From NCBI GenBank assembly GCA_016711825.1, contig JADJSG010000009.1:198618-262617 (forward strand): a stretch of DNA of 64,000 bases, in the 5' to 3' direction. The first letter of the stretch is position 1. The number at the start of each line of letters is the position of its first letter. The notes below the pieces were generated by a model. The model saw only the letters and a list, made by a program, of their open reading frames with translations. It was not told the origin of the DNA and made no database searches. Both the position numbers and the translations under genes were made by a program. Shown piece after piece: positions 33,795 through 42,426 of the stretch. This stretch comes from Bacteroidota bacterium (GTDB lineage: Bacteria; Bacteroidota; Bacteroidia; Chitinophagales; Chitinophagaceae).

Positions 33795-35915
33795 TTATTT
33801 CACGATTTTCAACTCATCGATCACCCATTTTGCCTCCCCAAACTTTTCGATAATAAATAAGGTATATCGAATATCAAGGGTGATGTTTCTACATAAGTTG
33901 GGATCAAATAAGACATCACTCATGGTGCCTTCCCAAATACGATCAAAATTAGTACCGATTAACTCACCTTGTGCATTGAGTACAGGACTACCCGAATTAC
34001 CACCAGTAGTATGGTTTGAAGCTAAAAATGCCAATGGCACAGTTTTATTCCCTTTTTCAACAATAGCATATTGTCCATAATCTTTATTTTCGTGAAGCTT
34101 CAATAATTTTTCTGGCAAAGTAAATTCCTCTTTCAAATTATTGTGTTTACGTACTGCACCATCTAAGGTGGTATAATAAGTGTAAATCATGCCATCTTGT
34201 GGTTTTACCCCCTCTACTTTGCCATATGTAAGCCTCAGGGTAGAATTTGCATCAGGGTAAAATTGTTTACCTTGATTATACTCTTTAAGAGCTAATATAT
34301 ATGTACTATAATAGGCATTGAGTTGTAATAATTGTTGTTTAAGAAATACCATATTGGCTTTTTGTACACTGTCATAATAATGATAGGTTTGGTAAGCAGG
34401 GTCTTGTAGAATTAATAATTTGATATCTTCTTTTTGTTCAACACTGATGAGTTTATTAAATTTTTCAATTGAACTGATAAATGAATTTTCATAAATGTTT
34501 GCAATGGTAGAAACACTTATCCAAGGTTCGCTGGCAATATCACTTGCATATATTTCATAAAGCTTTTGGGTAATTTTATAATCTGTATTTTTATTGATTG
34601 ATTTGTAAAATGCATTCATCTCTTTTTGATAGATCACTAAACTGTCTAAACTTTTTAGGGTATCGATGGCTTGCAATATTTTGGTATATATAACTCCTTT
34701 TTTGATAAGCTCACTCGACCAAATTGCCTCATTAATATATTCGTTTAGCTTAATAGATTGTTCATGTTTTTTGTAATTTGCTTGTATATCTAAAAGAAGA
34801 TGCTGGTATTTAGCAGTTCGATTTGCATCTGCCTTTACCCAATTCATAAATTGGGTTTCTTCCCTTTTTTTCTTTTCAATGGCATTATTAATTTTTAAAC
34901 CCAGCAACTCTCCTTTCCATTTTTTATAATAATTTGCTATGCCAGATTGCTTACTTGCATATTTGATAAACGTTTCTTCACTTGCTTTCATATCAGCGTC
35001 CATGATGGCTAGTTTCGCTTCACGCAGTTTAATACGGGCAGGATCTAATACTTGCATCACCTGGGCTACCCCATCACTGCTAAGGTATTCAGTAGTTCGT
35101 CCAGGAAAACCATATACCATCGTAAAATCATTTTCTTTAATCCCTTTTATATTGATTGCAAACGATTTTTTAGGTTTGTATGGGATATTCTCCTTGGAAA
35201 AAGATGATGGCTTATTGTCTTTATTAGCATAGATACGAAACAATCCAAAATCACCTGTATGACGTGGCCATGCCCAATTATCAGTATCGCCCCCAAACTT
35301 GCCAATGCCATTGGGAGGAAAACCCACTAATCGAATGTCCGTAAATTTCTCCATCAAAAATAAATAGTATTCATTGTCGTAATAAAAGGATTTTACCTGG
35401 GTGGTATAACCGGTATTTTTTGTGGCTTCTTTTTCTATCTGCTCAATATTCTCCAGTATTTTTTTATTTTTTTCTGTTTCATTCATGGTACTCACAACCC
35501 CTGCTTTTACTTTTTGACTTACATCTTGTATATCAACGATAAAAGTGACGGTGAGCCCAGGACAAGGCAATTCTTCATCTTTGTTTTTTGCCCAAAAACC
35601 TTGCAATAAATAGTTGTTTTGTAAGCTACTTAAGCCTTGTACGGTACCATAACCACAATGATGATTGGTAAGTACCAATCCTTGCTCCGAAATGACTTCA
35701 CCCGTGCAACCTCCCCCAAATATCACCACGGCATCTTTTAAACTTCCATTATTGACATCATAAATATCGCGGGCTGTAATTTTTAGCCCCATCGACTTCA
35801 TTTCTTTTTCATTCATTTTTTCGAGCAAAAAAGGAAGCCACATTCCTTCTTTGGCCGATACAGACACTGTGTATAAAAAAAGAAGCGTAAAAAATAGTTT
35901 TGCTTTCATGTTCAC
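33795..35915 (-). CDS. S46 family dipeptidyl-peptidase
   Basis: 706 residues with a signal peptide (to about SVSA, residue 21). S46 features: EGMWLPFLLEKMN at the mature N-terminus, LVLTNHHCGYG with the catalytic His (85/86), FGGDTDNWAWPRHTGDFGLF with the catalytic Asp, and TTGGNSGSPVLNAQGELIG with the catalytic Ser. S46 enzymes (DPP7/DPP11 type) release dipeptides in the periplasm for amino-acid use. The specificity residue cannot be assigned by eye, so the DPP7/DPP11 choice is open. It is convergent with nuoE. Confidence 0.94.
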   Translation of the reverse strand: MNMKAKLFFTLLFLYTVSVSAKEGMWLPFLLEKMNEKEMKSMGLKITARDIYDVNNGSLKDAVVIFGGGCTGEVISEQGLVLTNHHCGYGTVQGLSSLQNNYLLQGFWAKNKDEELPCPGLTVTFIVDIQDVSQKVKAGVVSTMNETEKNKKILENIEQIEKEATKNTGYTTQVKSFYYDNEYYLFLMEKFTDIRLVGFPPNGIGKFGGDTDNWAWPRHTGDFGLFRIYANKDNKPSSFSKENIPYKPKKSFAINIKGIKENDFTMVYGFPGRTTEYLSSDGVAQVMQVLDPARIKLREAKLAIMDADMKASEETFIKYASKQSGIANYYKKWKGELLGLKINNAIEKKKREETQFMNWVKADANRTAKYQHLLLDIQANYKKHEQSIKLNEYINEAIWSSELIKKGVIYTKILQAIDTLKSLDSLVIYQKEMNAFYKSINKNTDYKITQKLYEIYASDIASEPWISVSTIANIYENSFISSIEKFNKLISVEQKEDIKLLILQDPAYQTYHYYDSVQKANMVFLKQQLLQLNAYYSTYILALKEYNQGKQFYPDANSTLRLTYGKVEGVKPQDGMIYTYYTTLDGAVRKHNNLKEEFTLPEKLLKLHENKDYGQYAIVEKGNKTVPLAFLASNHTTGGNSGSPVLNAQGELIGTNFDRIWEGTMSDVLFDPNLCRNITLDIRYTLFIIEKFGEAKWVIDELKIVK

Positions 35916-35932
35916 ATTATTTTCGTTGAGTT

Positions 35933-35940
35933 CAAAAGTA
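35933..35940 (-). promoter_or_regulatory. -7 element before the S46 peptidase
   Basis: The minus strand reads TACTTTTG, an exact TANNTTTG, 17 nt before the ATG at 35915. The nearest TTTG upstream is only 12 nt away, so the -33 element is unclear. Confidence 0.5.
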
Positions 35941-35963
35941 AATTAAACTCTACAAAAATTCCA

Positions 35964-36554
35964 ATGTTTATAGAACCGAATATCAGAAATCATCGTCTTA
36001 GCGACGGAATACAGAAAAAAGGATGGATAGAGGTTGTATGTGGTTCTATGTTTAGTGGCAAAACCGAAGAGCTGATCAGAAGACTAAAAAGGGCACAAAT
36101 CGCTCATTTGAAAGTAGAAATATTTAAACCAGCCATTGATATTCGATATGATGTAAATGATATTGTGTCTCACAACGAAAACAGAATTACAAGCACACCG
36201 GTTGAAAATTCACAACAAATATTGTTATTAACCCAGGATGTAGACGTTGTGGGGATTGATGAAGCCCAGTTTTTTGACAATGAAATGCCGCAGGTTGCTG
36301 AAACATTGGCATTAAAAGGTATTCGTGTGATAGTGGCGGGTTTGGATATGGACTTTTTGGGTCGACCTTTTGGCCCTATCCCACAGGTACTGGCAATGGC
36401 TGATTATGTTACAAAACTTCATGCCATCTGTATGGTATGTGGCGATATTGCAAGTTTCAGTTATCGTAAAACAGTGTCGGATGCCACTGTATTATTGGGA
36501 GAAAAAGAAGTGTATGAACCAAGATGTAGAGCTTGTTATCATTCGAAAGATTAA
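35964..36554 (+). CDS. tdk: Thymidine kinase
   Basis: 196 residues of type II thymidine kinase. P-loop GSMFSGKT at 27-34, Walker-B-like DVVGIDEAQFF with the catalytic Glu, AGLDMDFLGRPFGP lasso start, and zinc ligands CMVCGD and CRACYH near the C-terminus. It phosphorylates thymidine for salvage. It diverges from the S46 peptidase with a 48-nt gap. Confidence 0.96.
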   Translation: MFIEPNIRNHRLSDGIQKKGWIEVVCGSMFSGKTEELIRRLKRAQIAHLKVEIFKPAIDIRYDVNDIVSHNENRITSTPVENSQQILLLTQDVDVVGIDEAQFFDNEMPQVAETLALKGIRVIVAGLDMDFLGRPFGPIPQVLAMADYVTKLHAICMVCGDIASFSYRKTVSDATVLLGEKEVYEPRCRACYHSKD

Positions 36555-36996
36555 GGTGTACTTGAACAAAAGATTTTGAGGCCGGTAAAATAAATATCAG
36601 CTATGGGTACTATCATTAGTCTTTTGCTGAATGTATTCAAAATTGATTCCCCATTAAAACTGCAGCAAACACAAGTATTAGTTTGGTTTTATTCATCGCT
36701 TTTTTTCTAAATATATTAATCGCAATTTATTGCCTATACACATTTTAATTCAGCTTTTTGTACTTGAAAAATCTAACTTCTTTCGTTGATATTCCTATAT
36801 CGTTTATGTAAAGACAGAATTATAAACCTGATCAAACACTTATCTTCAAGGCATCATTAACTCTTGTGTTGAATACAGGCACAAAATCTGATTTTAAACT
36901 TCATTATTTTAAACAAACGTTTTAACTTGCATCGATTTAATATTCATATTTATCAATATAAAATGAATATCGTTTCATCATTTAAAAAATGTACAT
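36555..36996. other. Intergenic, possible operator at its end
   Basis: No gene seen. An inverted repeat ATATTCAT (36940-36947) / ATGAATAT (36963-36970) lies 26 nt before the CoA-transferase gene and could be an operator, but the DNA is AT-rich and chance is possible. Confidence 0.35.
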
Positions 36997-37653
36997 ATGG
37001 CACTTGACAAAAACCAACTCGCACAACGCATTGCAAAAGAACTGCAAGACGGATTTTATGTAAATTTAGGTATTGGAATACCTACCTTAGTAGCCAACTA
37101 CATACCTGAAGGCATGGAAGTAGTGTTGCAAAGTGAAAATGGATTGCTGGGTATGGGGCCTTTTCCATTTGAAGGTGAAGCAGATGCAGACCTTATTAAT
37201 GCAGGGAAACAAACAATCACAACGGTAGCTGGTTCAGCCTTTTTTGACAGTGCAGTAAGTTTTGGCATGATACGCGCAGGTAAAGTTGACCTCACTGTAT
37301 TAGGTGCCATGGAAGTAGCCGAAAATGGTGATATCGCCAATTGGAAGGTACCTGGCAAAATGGTGAAAGGTATGGGAGGTGCAATGGATTTAGTGGCAAG
37401 TGCAAAAAATATCATTGTAGCCATGCAACATACTGACAAAGCGGGTAATTCAAAATTGTTACCTGCCTGTACTTTGCCCATTACTGGCTTGAAATGTGTC
37501 AAAAAAATTGTTTCTGATTTGGGGGTATTTAATATTACTGAAAATGGTTTTGAATGTATTGAATATGCGCCTGGTGTAAGTATAGAAGAAATTAAGCAAA
37601 AAACTGCTGGCAAATTAACTATAGCTCATGATGTAAAAGAAATGACTTTTTAA
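36997..37653 (+). CDS. scoB: 3-oxoacid CoA-transferase subunit B
   Basis: 218 residues of the CoA-transferase beta subunit. It has FYVNLGIGIPTLVANYIP, the catalytic Glu region LQSENGLLGMGPFP, DLINAGKQTITTVAGSAFFDS and KVDLTVLGAMEVAENGDIANW. With subunit A it moves CoA from succinyl-CoA to acetoacetate or related acids. No subunit A gene is in the neighbourhood: upstream are 440 nt of empty DNA and tdk, downstream is a T9SS protein. Acetoacetate-type specificity (atoA) is an equal possibility. Confidence 0.92.
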   Translation: MALDKNQLAQRIAKELQDGFYVNLGIGIPTLVANYIPEGMEVVLQSENGLLGMGPFPFEGEADADLINAGKQTITTVAGSAFFDSAVSFGMIRAGKVDLTVLGAMEVAENGDIANWKVPGKMVKGMGGAMDLVASAKNIIVAMQHTDKAGNSKLLPACTLPITGLKCVKKIVSDLGVFNITENGFECIEYAPGVSIEEIKQKTAGKLTIAHDVKEMTF

Positions 37654-37778
37654 AAGGACTTTCTAGTTTACAAATTTCGTCCATTCTCTTCCTATAAGAA
37701 GAACATATTATTATTTTATCATATACATATTAAATTAATTTATATTAAATTAAGTATAATTAAAGGGTATCCATTGCC

Positions 37779-37786
37779 TATATTTG
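37779..37786 (+). promoter_or_regulatory. -7 element before the 1444-residue T9SS protein
   Basis: TATATTTG matches TANNTTTG exactly, about 90 nt before the chosen ATG at 37877; no -33 TTTG is seen at the usual spacing. Confidence 0.45.
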
Positions 37787-37876
37787 TTAATGAGATTCTG
37801 TTGGCATGAATGTTGAGTCGCAACCTTGATTGATTTTCAACAAAGTCATAAAATAGCTTATTTAAATAAATATTTT

Positions 37877-40800
37877 ATGAGATATACAGCTACCGTTTTT
37901 TTATTCTTTATTTTATTGACTTCTTCACAAATTAAAGCACAATGTGATATAAATGATGTGACACAAGTAAATATTCAATCATTAACACCTGTCACAGCAA
38001 CATGTATTTCAAATGGTAAAATTGTTGTACAAGTTGACACCAACACCGGAGGTGGTGCCTATGTATATGAGATTATTGCCGGACCTGCCTTGCGTTTACC
38101 TCAAAGTCAAGCAACTTTTTCTACACTCCCAGCAGGCGACTATGTGGTGAGGGTTACAGGTTGTAATGGTAGTGTGCATGAAGCATCAACTACGGTTACT
38201 AGCAGTTATGTCGATTTTCAGGATTTTGTTTCATTAAATTACACCCCTTTGCAATTTCCAACCGCTTGTAGCAACGATACCTTATACAGCATTAGTGTGC
38301 AACTACAACTGTATAGCGAATCACAATTCAACGCACTCAGCCGACCTCTAAAATGGCAGGCAAGCCAAAATGCGAACCCGTATACTGGCTTCAATGGAAT
38401 ACCCTTTCATGACTTTAATAGCATTGATACATTTTATGCAGCCAATCAAAATAATAGTGGTATAGGTATCATAGCCGATACTATACAAGTACACCAATTT
38501 GGCGACTGGTATATTCGTGTTACGGACTCCTGCGACAACTATTTCACCTATATGATTTCCCTTTCGCCACCACCTGTATTACCCATTTATCATACTTCCT
38601 TCGAATTAGTAACGTTATATGGCAGTCGTATAGGTCAAAACGGTGTCGTATGGGATGTTGCGGTAAAAGATTCAATGAACAATACTTACTTTTCTACCTG
38701 GATCAATGACTTCCCCCTTGCCATTGGATACAATGGATGTGCAACTTTTAAAAACTATACCAACTCAGCTACTTGTACAGGTCTACTTTATAACGATCCA
38801 TTATATGACCATATCGATTTTAACACCATTAATGGACCTTTTACAATAACCTTATTGAATGCAAACAATGCCTTAGATACTTTAGCAAAAAATATAAAAA
38901 TTGACAAAGTACGTGTTGGGGGAAAAAGCGGTGATAATAATTCTGTAAGTTCAGAACTATGTCATATTCCTAATCACTTAGGCGATACAGTTGGCGGTAC
39001 CCAAGCCATTCCATACAATATACCTTTGCGAATGTTGGTAAAAGACAAATGCGATATCACCAAAGAATATTATTACCCAGCCATTTTACCTGATCAGATG
39101 CAGTTAAGTATGACAACCTATCAAGGCTGTATTGATACAGTATCATGCGATACTTGTGCCCGATACAATAGTTTGGTTAATCATAAAAACAGCAAACTGG
39201 ATATCAACTTTTTTGGCGGATCTGTTTTAACGGGTTCTCCAGGAGCGCCTTATGAAAACAATACTTCACATGACCATTTCCCATTGGTTATTTACAAACT
39301 TGATACCCTAACAAATACATTGTTGGACTCCTTTATCATCGGGTTACTTATTGATACAAATGGTAATTTTGTTGATTCACACTTTAATGCAAAAAGCGAC
39401 AATGGAAACTATCGAAGAATTATCAGTGAGGCCGGCAAATATTGTTACCATTATTATGACTCCTGTGGCATTTATATAGAAGATTACAATGGTGTGTTTG
39501 GTAATAACATTATACATCAACCCAACAGTTATGGATACGAAAGTTATTTCTGCAATTCATCAATTGAACCTGACAGCTTAAATTTTAAAAGACGAAACCC
39601 ACTGGCATATATCGATTCATTAACTTCGGGTAGTACTGTCAAATTACGTGTCAAAACATTTAGCGGTCATGATGATACCCTTACCTATACGATACCTGAC
39701 TTTGGCGCTTCTTATTGCTCAAATACAGCTGTTGTACAAAATCCCATTGAATTTGAAGTGGAAACATTTGTCCAATCATCTTGTGCATCCACTTATCGTG
39801 TAGAAATAAAACATAATTCTGAAAATGTAATATGGCTTCACAACAACTATGCCTCTAACAATCCTGAATTAGATTGTTTATACAGATATGACACTATTGA
39901 CAATGTGGTATTTAGAAGGAGTATGATGGTAGTAGATGGCCCTACATCAACAGGTCCTTATCCATTTCCGGTAACTTATGCAAATTGTGGCAACCCATGT
40001 GACTTTGGGAATCCTTCCTACTCTATTGGAAATGACTATTTTTTCTTTGTTATTGATACAGTGAATTATCAATACAATCAATTCGGATGTGGTTCTGACA
40101 ATTGTGGAAATAATGGCTATGTGTCAGGAGACGAGAATGGTTATTTGAATGGAGATTATAGAAGCAGACGATTGCAGGCAGGCAACTACAAAGTAAAATA
40201 CGACAAAAAAATATACCTGAATACTTGTACTTATACCCTTGAAAGCGACACCTTGAGTTTTGCAATCTTAGATAATACACCCCCACCTTTTAGTTATGAT
40301 GAAAGTATTGGTATCGACTCAAGTTGTTATGGCAAAAAATTTGTTTTATCGACCTGTAATCAAAGTGGTGTATTGCCTACAAAGTGGTGGACAGAACTCA
40401 CAACAGCCCCAGATGTATATGTTCAAAAGCCTCAACAGACTATGCAGTATCTGTTCAATTTATTAAAAATGAATTATACATTGGCTAAAGAAAATGCAAG
40501 TGATTTAGATTCCATCATTTATTATTATCTGCAAAACCAAAATAATGACAATGCCTTTTTAATCAGCAAACTCGCTGATGTAAATACAAATTTTAATATC
40601 AACACAACCACTATCCAAATTTTAGCTGGAGATACATCTATACAATTGCCGCTTAAAAGTAAAGTATTTGGAAATAATGAGTTATGCAATGGTAACGATA
40701 TAAAATACAACGATTTCCTAATTTCAGACAGTTTACTGGTACTTGAATTATCAAATGGCCTATTGAAAGATACTTTTTATTATTCAAATGGATTTTCTTC

Positions 40801-42211
40801 ATTTACCAATATCTTCAATTTTGCCCAAAACTCAACTGGTATTGGGGAAGAGAACATACTCGATACCGCAAATCATTCTTTGCAAACATTACGAACAGCA
40901 ATTTTAGCTTATGCTGTTTATTTTAATAGCAATGTTGGCATTGATAGTTTTATATACCATTTGCTACCAATGCCTAAAAATGAGCACCAGTCATTCTTAC
41001 AATTCAATCAAAATCCTTTGTTTGACAACCTGCTGAATAATGACCAATTGGCCACAGGCTGCTATCAGTGGAACCTTTATACTGTAAGCCCATATACCTG
41101 TACTGATACAATTGTGAGCAGTCATAGTCATTGTATACAAACCAATAGCAAACTTAAACTGGGTAATTCGAATGCAGTAATATGTCAAAATGGAGATAAA
41201 AAAATTGTGTTGTCAGCATTAGGTGGCACACCCACCTACTATTTCCAATATAAAAAGCTTGGTGGTGTAGACACCTTTAGCAATTTAATGTCAGACACCC
41301 TGATTATACTCGACCCTGGCGCACAAGCAGGTGAAGAATTTGCATTGAGGGTGGTAGATAGTTGCGGTAGTAGTTATACCAGCTACTCCTCTCTTTCACA
41401 GTTTACAGGCACCTTTTATATCAGTCCTGACAGTGCATGTATTGGTGCCAAATCAGGCAGTATACGTACCATGAAAGTTCCACAAACCCTTTATACCTGG
41501 TATAAAGATGGAGTACCACTGGCATCAGATAGCAATATTTATTTATTCAATAGTCCTTTTACGGTTGCAGATACAGGCGACTATACTTTGTATATTAATT
41601 TTTTAGACAGTTGTGTGGTTGACAGCACCTCCATTCATATCAATGGCAGTATGTGTAGTTACATACCCCTACCTATCTCATTATTGTCGTTTGAAGCCTC
41701 TACGAATCATTGTGTGACACAGATCAATTGGGAAGTAACAAATAGTCATGAAGGTGCCCTGTATACAATACAACAATCCTTAGATGGCAATACATTTACA
41801 TCCATTGGAAGTTTGGAAGCCGTTGAACAACAAAATTCCTATGTTTATCGGGTAAATGATTTTCATGCCATTTCGTATTACCGTTTACAAATCACGGATA
41901 GGGATAATCAAGTGAGTTATTCTAAAACAATACGGGTAAATACTGACTGTGGTGCACATAATAATGATCTCATTGTGTTTCCAAACCCAACAGAAGATGC
42001 TCTTCAAATAACATGGACATCAACAGAAACGGAAGATGTGTCATTTATACTCAGTGACTATACAGGAAAAACTTTATGGAAGCAAACCCGCTCATTTACT
42101 GAAGGGAAACAAACAATGCCTCTAACATTGCAAGGATTTGCAACTGGAAGTTATTTATTACAAATAAAAATGGCTGATGACTCGTATTTTATCAAGGTGA
42201 TTAAAAAATAA
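37877..42211 (+). CDS. Giant T9SS-exported protein, unknown function
   Basis: 1444 residues from the ATG that begins MRYTATVFLFFILLTSSQIKAQ, a good signal peptide; a longer frame would start 17 codons upstream but buries the signal. The body is Cys-, Asn- and Tyr-rich beta sequence with gliding-motility/SprB-adjacent style (for example VVRVTGC-G, FTYMISLSPPPVLP), but no named domain was recognised between residues ~130 and 1130. Near the C-terminus are an Ig-like segment (TLYTWYKDGVPLASDSN), the frequent Bacteroidota segment PISLLSFEAS to YYRLQITDRDNQVSYS, and a T9SS sorting domain (IVFPNPTEDALQ to FIKVIKK). It is probably a cell-surface or secreted structural protein (inference). Confidence 0.8.
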   Translation: MRYTATVFLFFILLTSSQIKAQCDINDVTQVNIQSLTPVTATCISNGKIVVQVDTNTGGGAYVYEIIAGPALRLPQSQATFSTLPAGDYVVRVTGCNGSVHEASTTVTSSYVDFQDFVSLNYTPLQFPTACSNDTLYSISVQLQLYSESQFNALSRPLKWQASQNANPYTGFNGIPFHDFNSIDTFYAANQNNSGIGIIADTIQVHQFGDWYIRVTDSCDNYFTYMISLSPPPVLPIYHTSFELVTLYGSRIGQNGVVWDVAVKDSMNNTYFSTWINDFPLAIGYNGCATFKNYTNSATCTGLLYNDPLYDHIDFNTINGPFTITLLNANNALDTLAKNIKIDKVRVGGKSGDNNSVSSELCHIPNHLGDTVGGTQAIPYNIPLRMLVKDKCDITKEYYYPAILPDQMQLSMTTYQGCIDTVSCDTCARYNSLVNHKNSKLDINFFGGSVLTGSPGAPYENNTSHDHFPLVIYKLDTLTNTLLDSFIIGLLIDTNGNFVDSHFNAKSDNGNYRRIISEAGKYCYHYYDSCGIYIEDYNGVFGNNIIHQPNSYGYESYFCNSSIEPDSLNFKRRNPLAYIDSLTSGSTVKLRVKTFSGHDDTLTYTIPDFGASYCSNTAVVQNPIEFEVETFVQSSCASTYRVEIKHNSENVIWLHNNYASNNPELDCLYRYDTIDNVVFRRSMMVVDGPTSTGPYPFPVTYANCGNPCDFGNPSYSIGNDYFFFVIDTVNYQYNQFGCGSDNCGNNGYVSGDENGYLNGDYRSRRLQAGNYKVKYDKKIYLNTCTYTLESDTLSFAILDNTPPPFSYDESIGIDSSCYGKKFVLSTCNQSGVLPTKWWTELTTAPDVYVQKPQQTMQYLFNLLKMNYTLAKENASDLDSIIYYYLQNQNNDNAFLISKLADVNTNFNINTTTIQILAGDTSIQLPLKSKVFGNNELCNGNDIKYNDFLISDSLLVLELSNGLLKDTFYYSNGFSSFTNIFNFAQNSTGIGEENILDTANHSLQTLRTAILAYAVYFNSNVGIDSFIYHLLPMPKNEHQSFLQFNQNPLFDNLLNNDQLATGCYQWNLYTVSPYTCTDTIVSSHSHCIQTNSKLKLGNSNAVICQNGDKKIVLSALGGTPTYYFQYKKLGGVDTFSNLMSDTLIILDPGAQAGEEFALRVVDSCGSSYTSYSSLSQFTGTFYISPDSACIGAKSGSIRTMKVPQTLYTWYKDGVPLASDSNIYLFNSPFTVADTGDYTLYINFLDSCVVDSTSIHINGSMCSYIPLPISLLSFEASTNHCVTQINWEVTNSHEGALYTIQQSLDGNTFTSIGSLEAVEQQNSYVYRVNDFHAISYYRLQITDRDNQVSYSKTIRVNTDCGAHNNDLIVFPNPTEDALQITWTSTETEDVSFILSDYTGKTLWKQTRSFTEGKQTMPLTLQGFATGSYLLQIKMADDSYFIKVIKK

Positions 42212-42387
42212 AATCAATAGACTTTTTAGCATTTTTTGCTTACACAACTAAAAGAACTGAAAAATCTGGGTTCAGGTGAAAAGCGGTTAATGACAAAAAA
42301 GCTTTGCAAGTTGTAAAAACAAGGCATAAAATTCATCATTTTATGAGATTTTGAGGGCTCTTATTTCGTTTTTAAGCTTAAGTTAGT

Positions 42388-42395
42388 TACTTTTG
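42388..42395 (+). promoter_or_regulatory. -7 element before the pyrophosphatase gene
   Basis: TACTTTTG, an exact TANNTTTG, lies 31 nt before the ATG at 42427. The -33 region (TTTCG) is a poor match. Confidence 0.5.
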
Positions 42396-42426
42396 CGCCC
42401 TTTTAAAAAATACAAACAATTTTACT

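Noticed and set aside
37098..37613. 171-codon minus-strand frame over the CoA-transferase gene
   Set aside because: Antisense shadow; the plus strand carries the conserved catalytic motifs.
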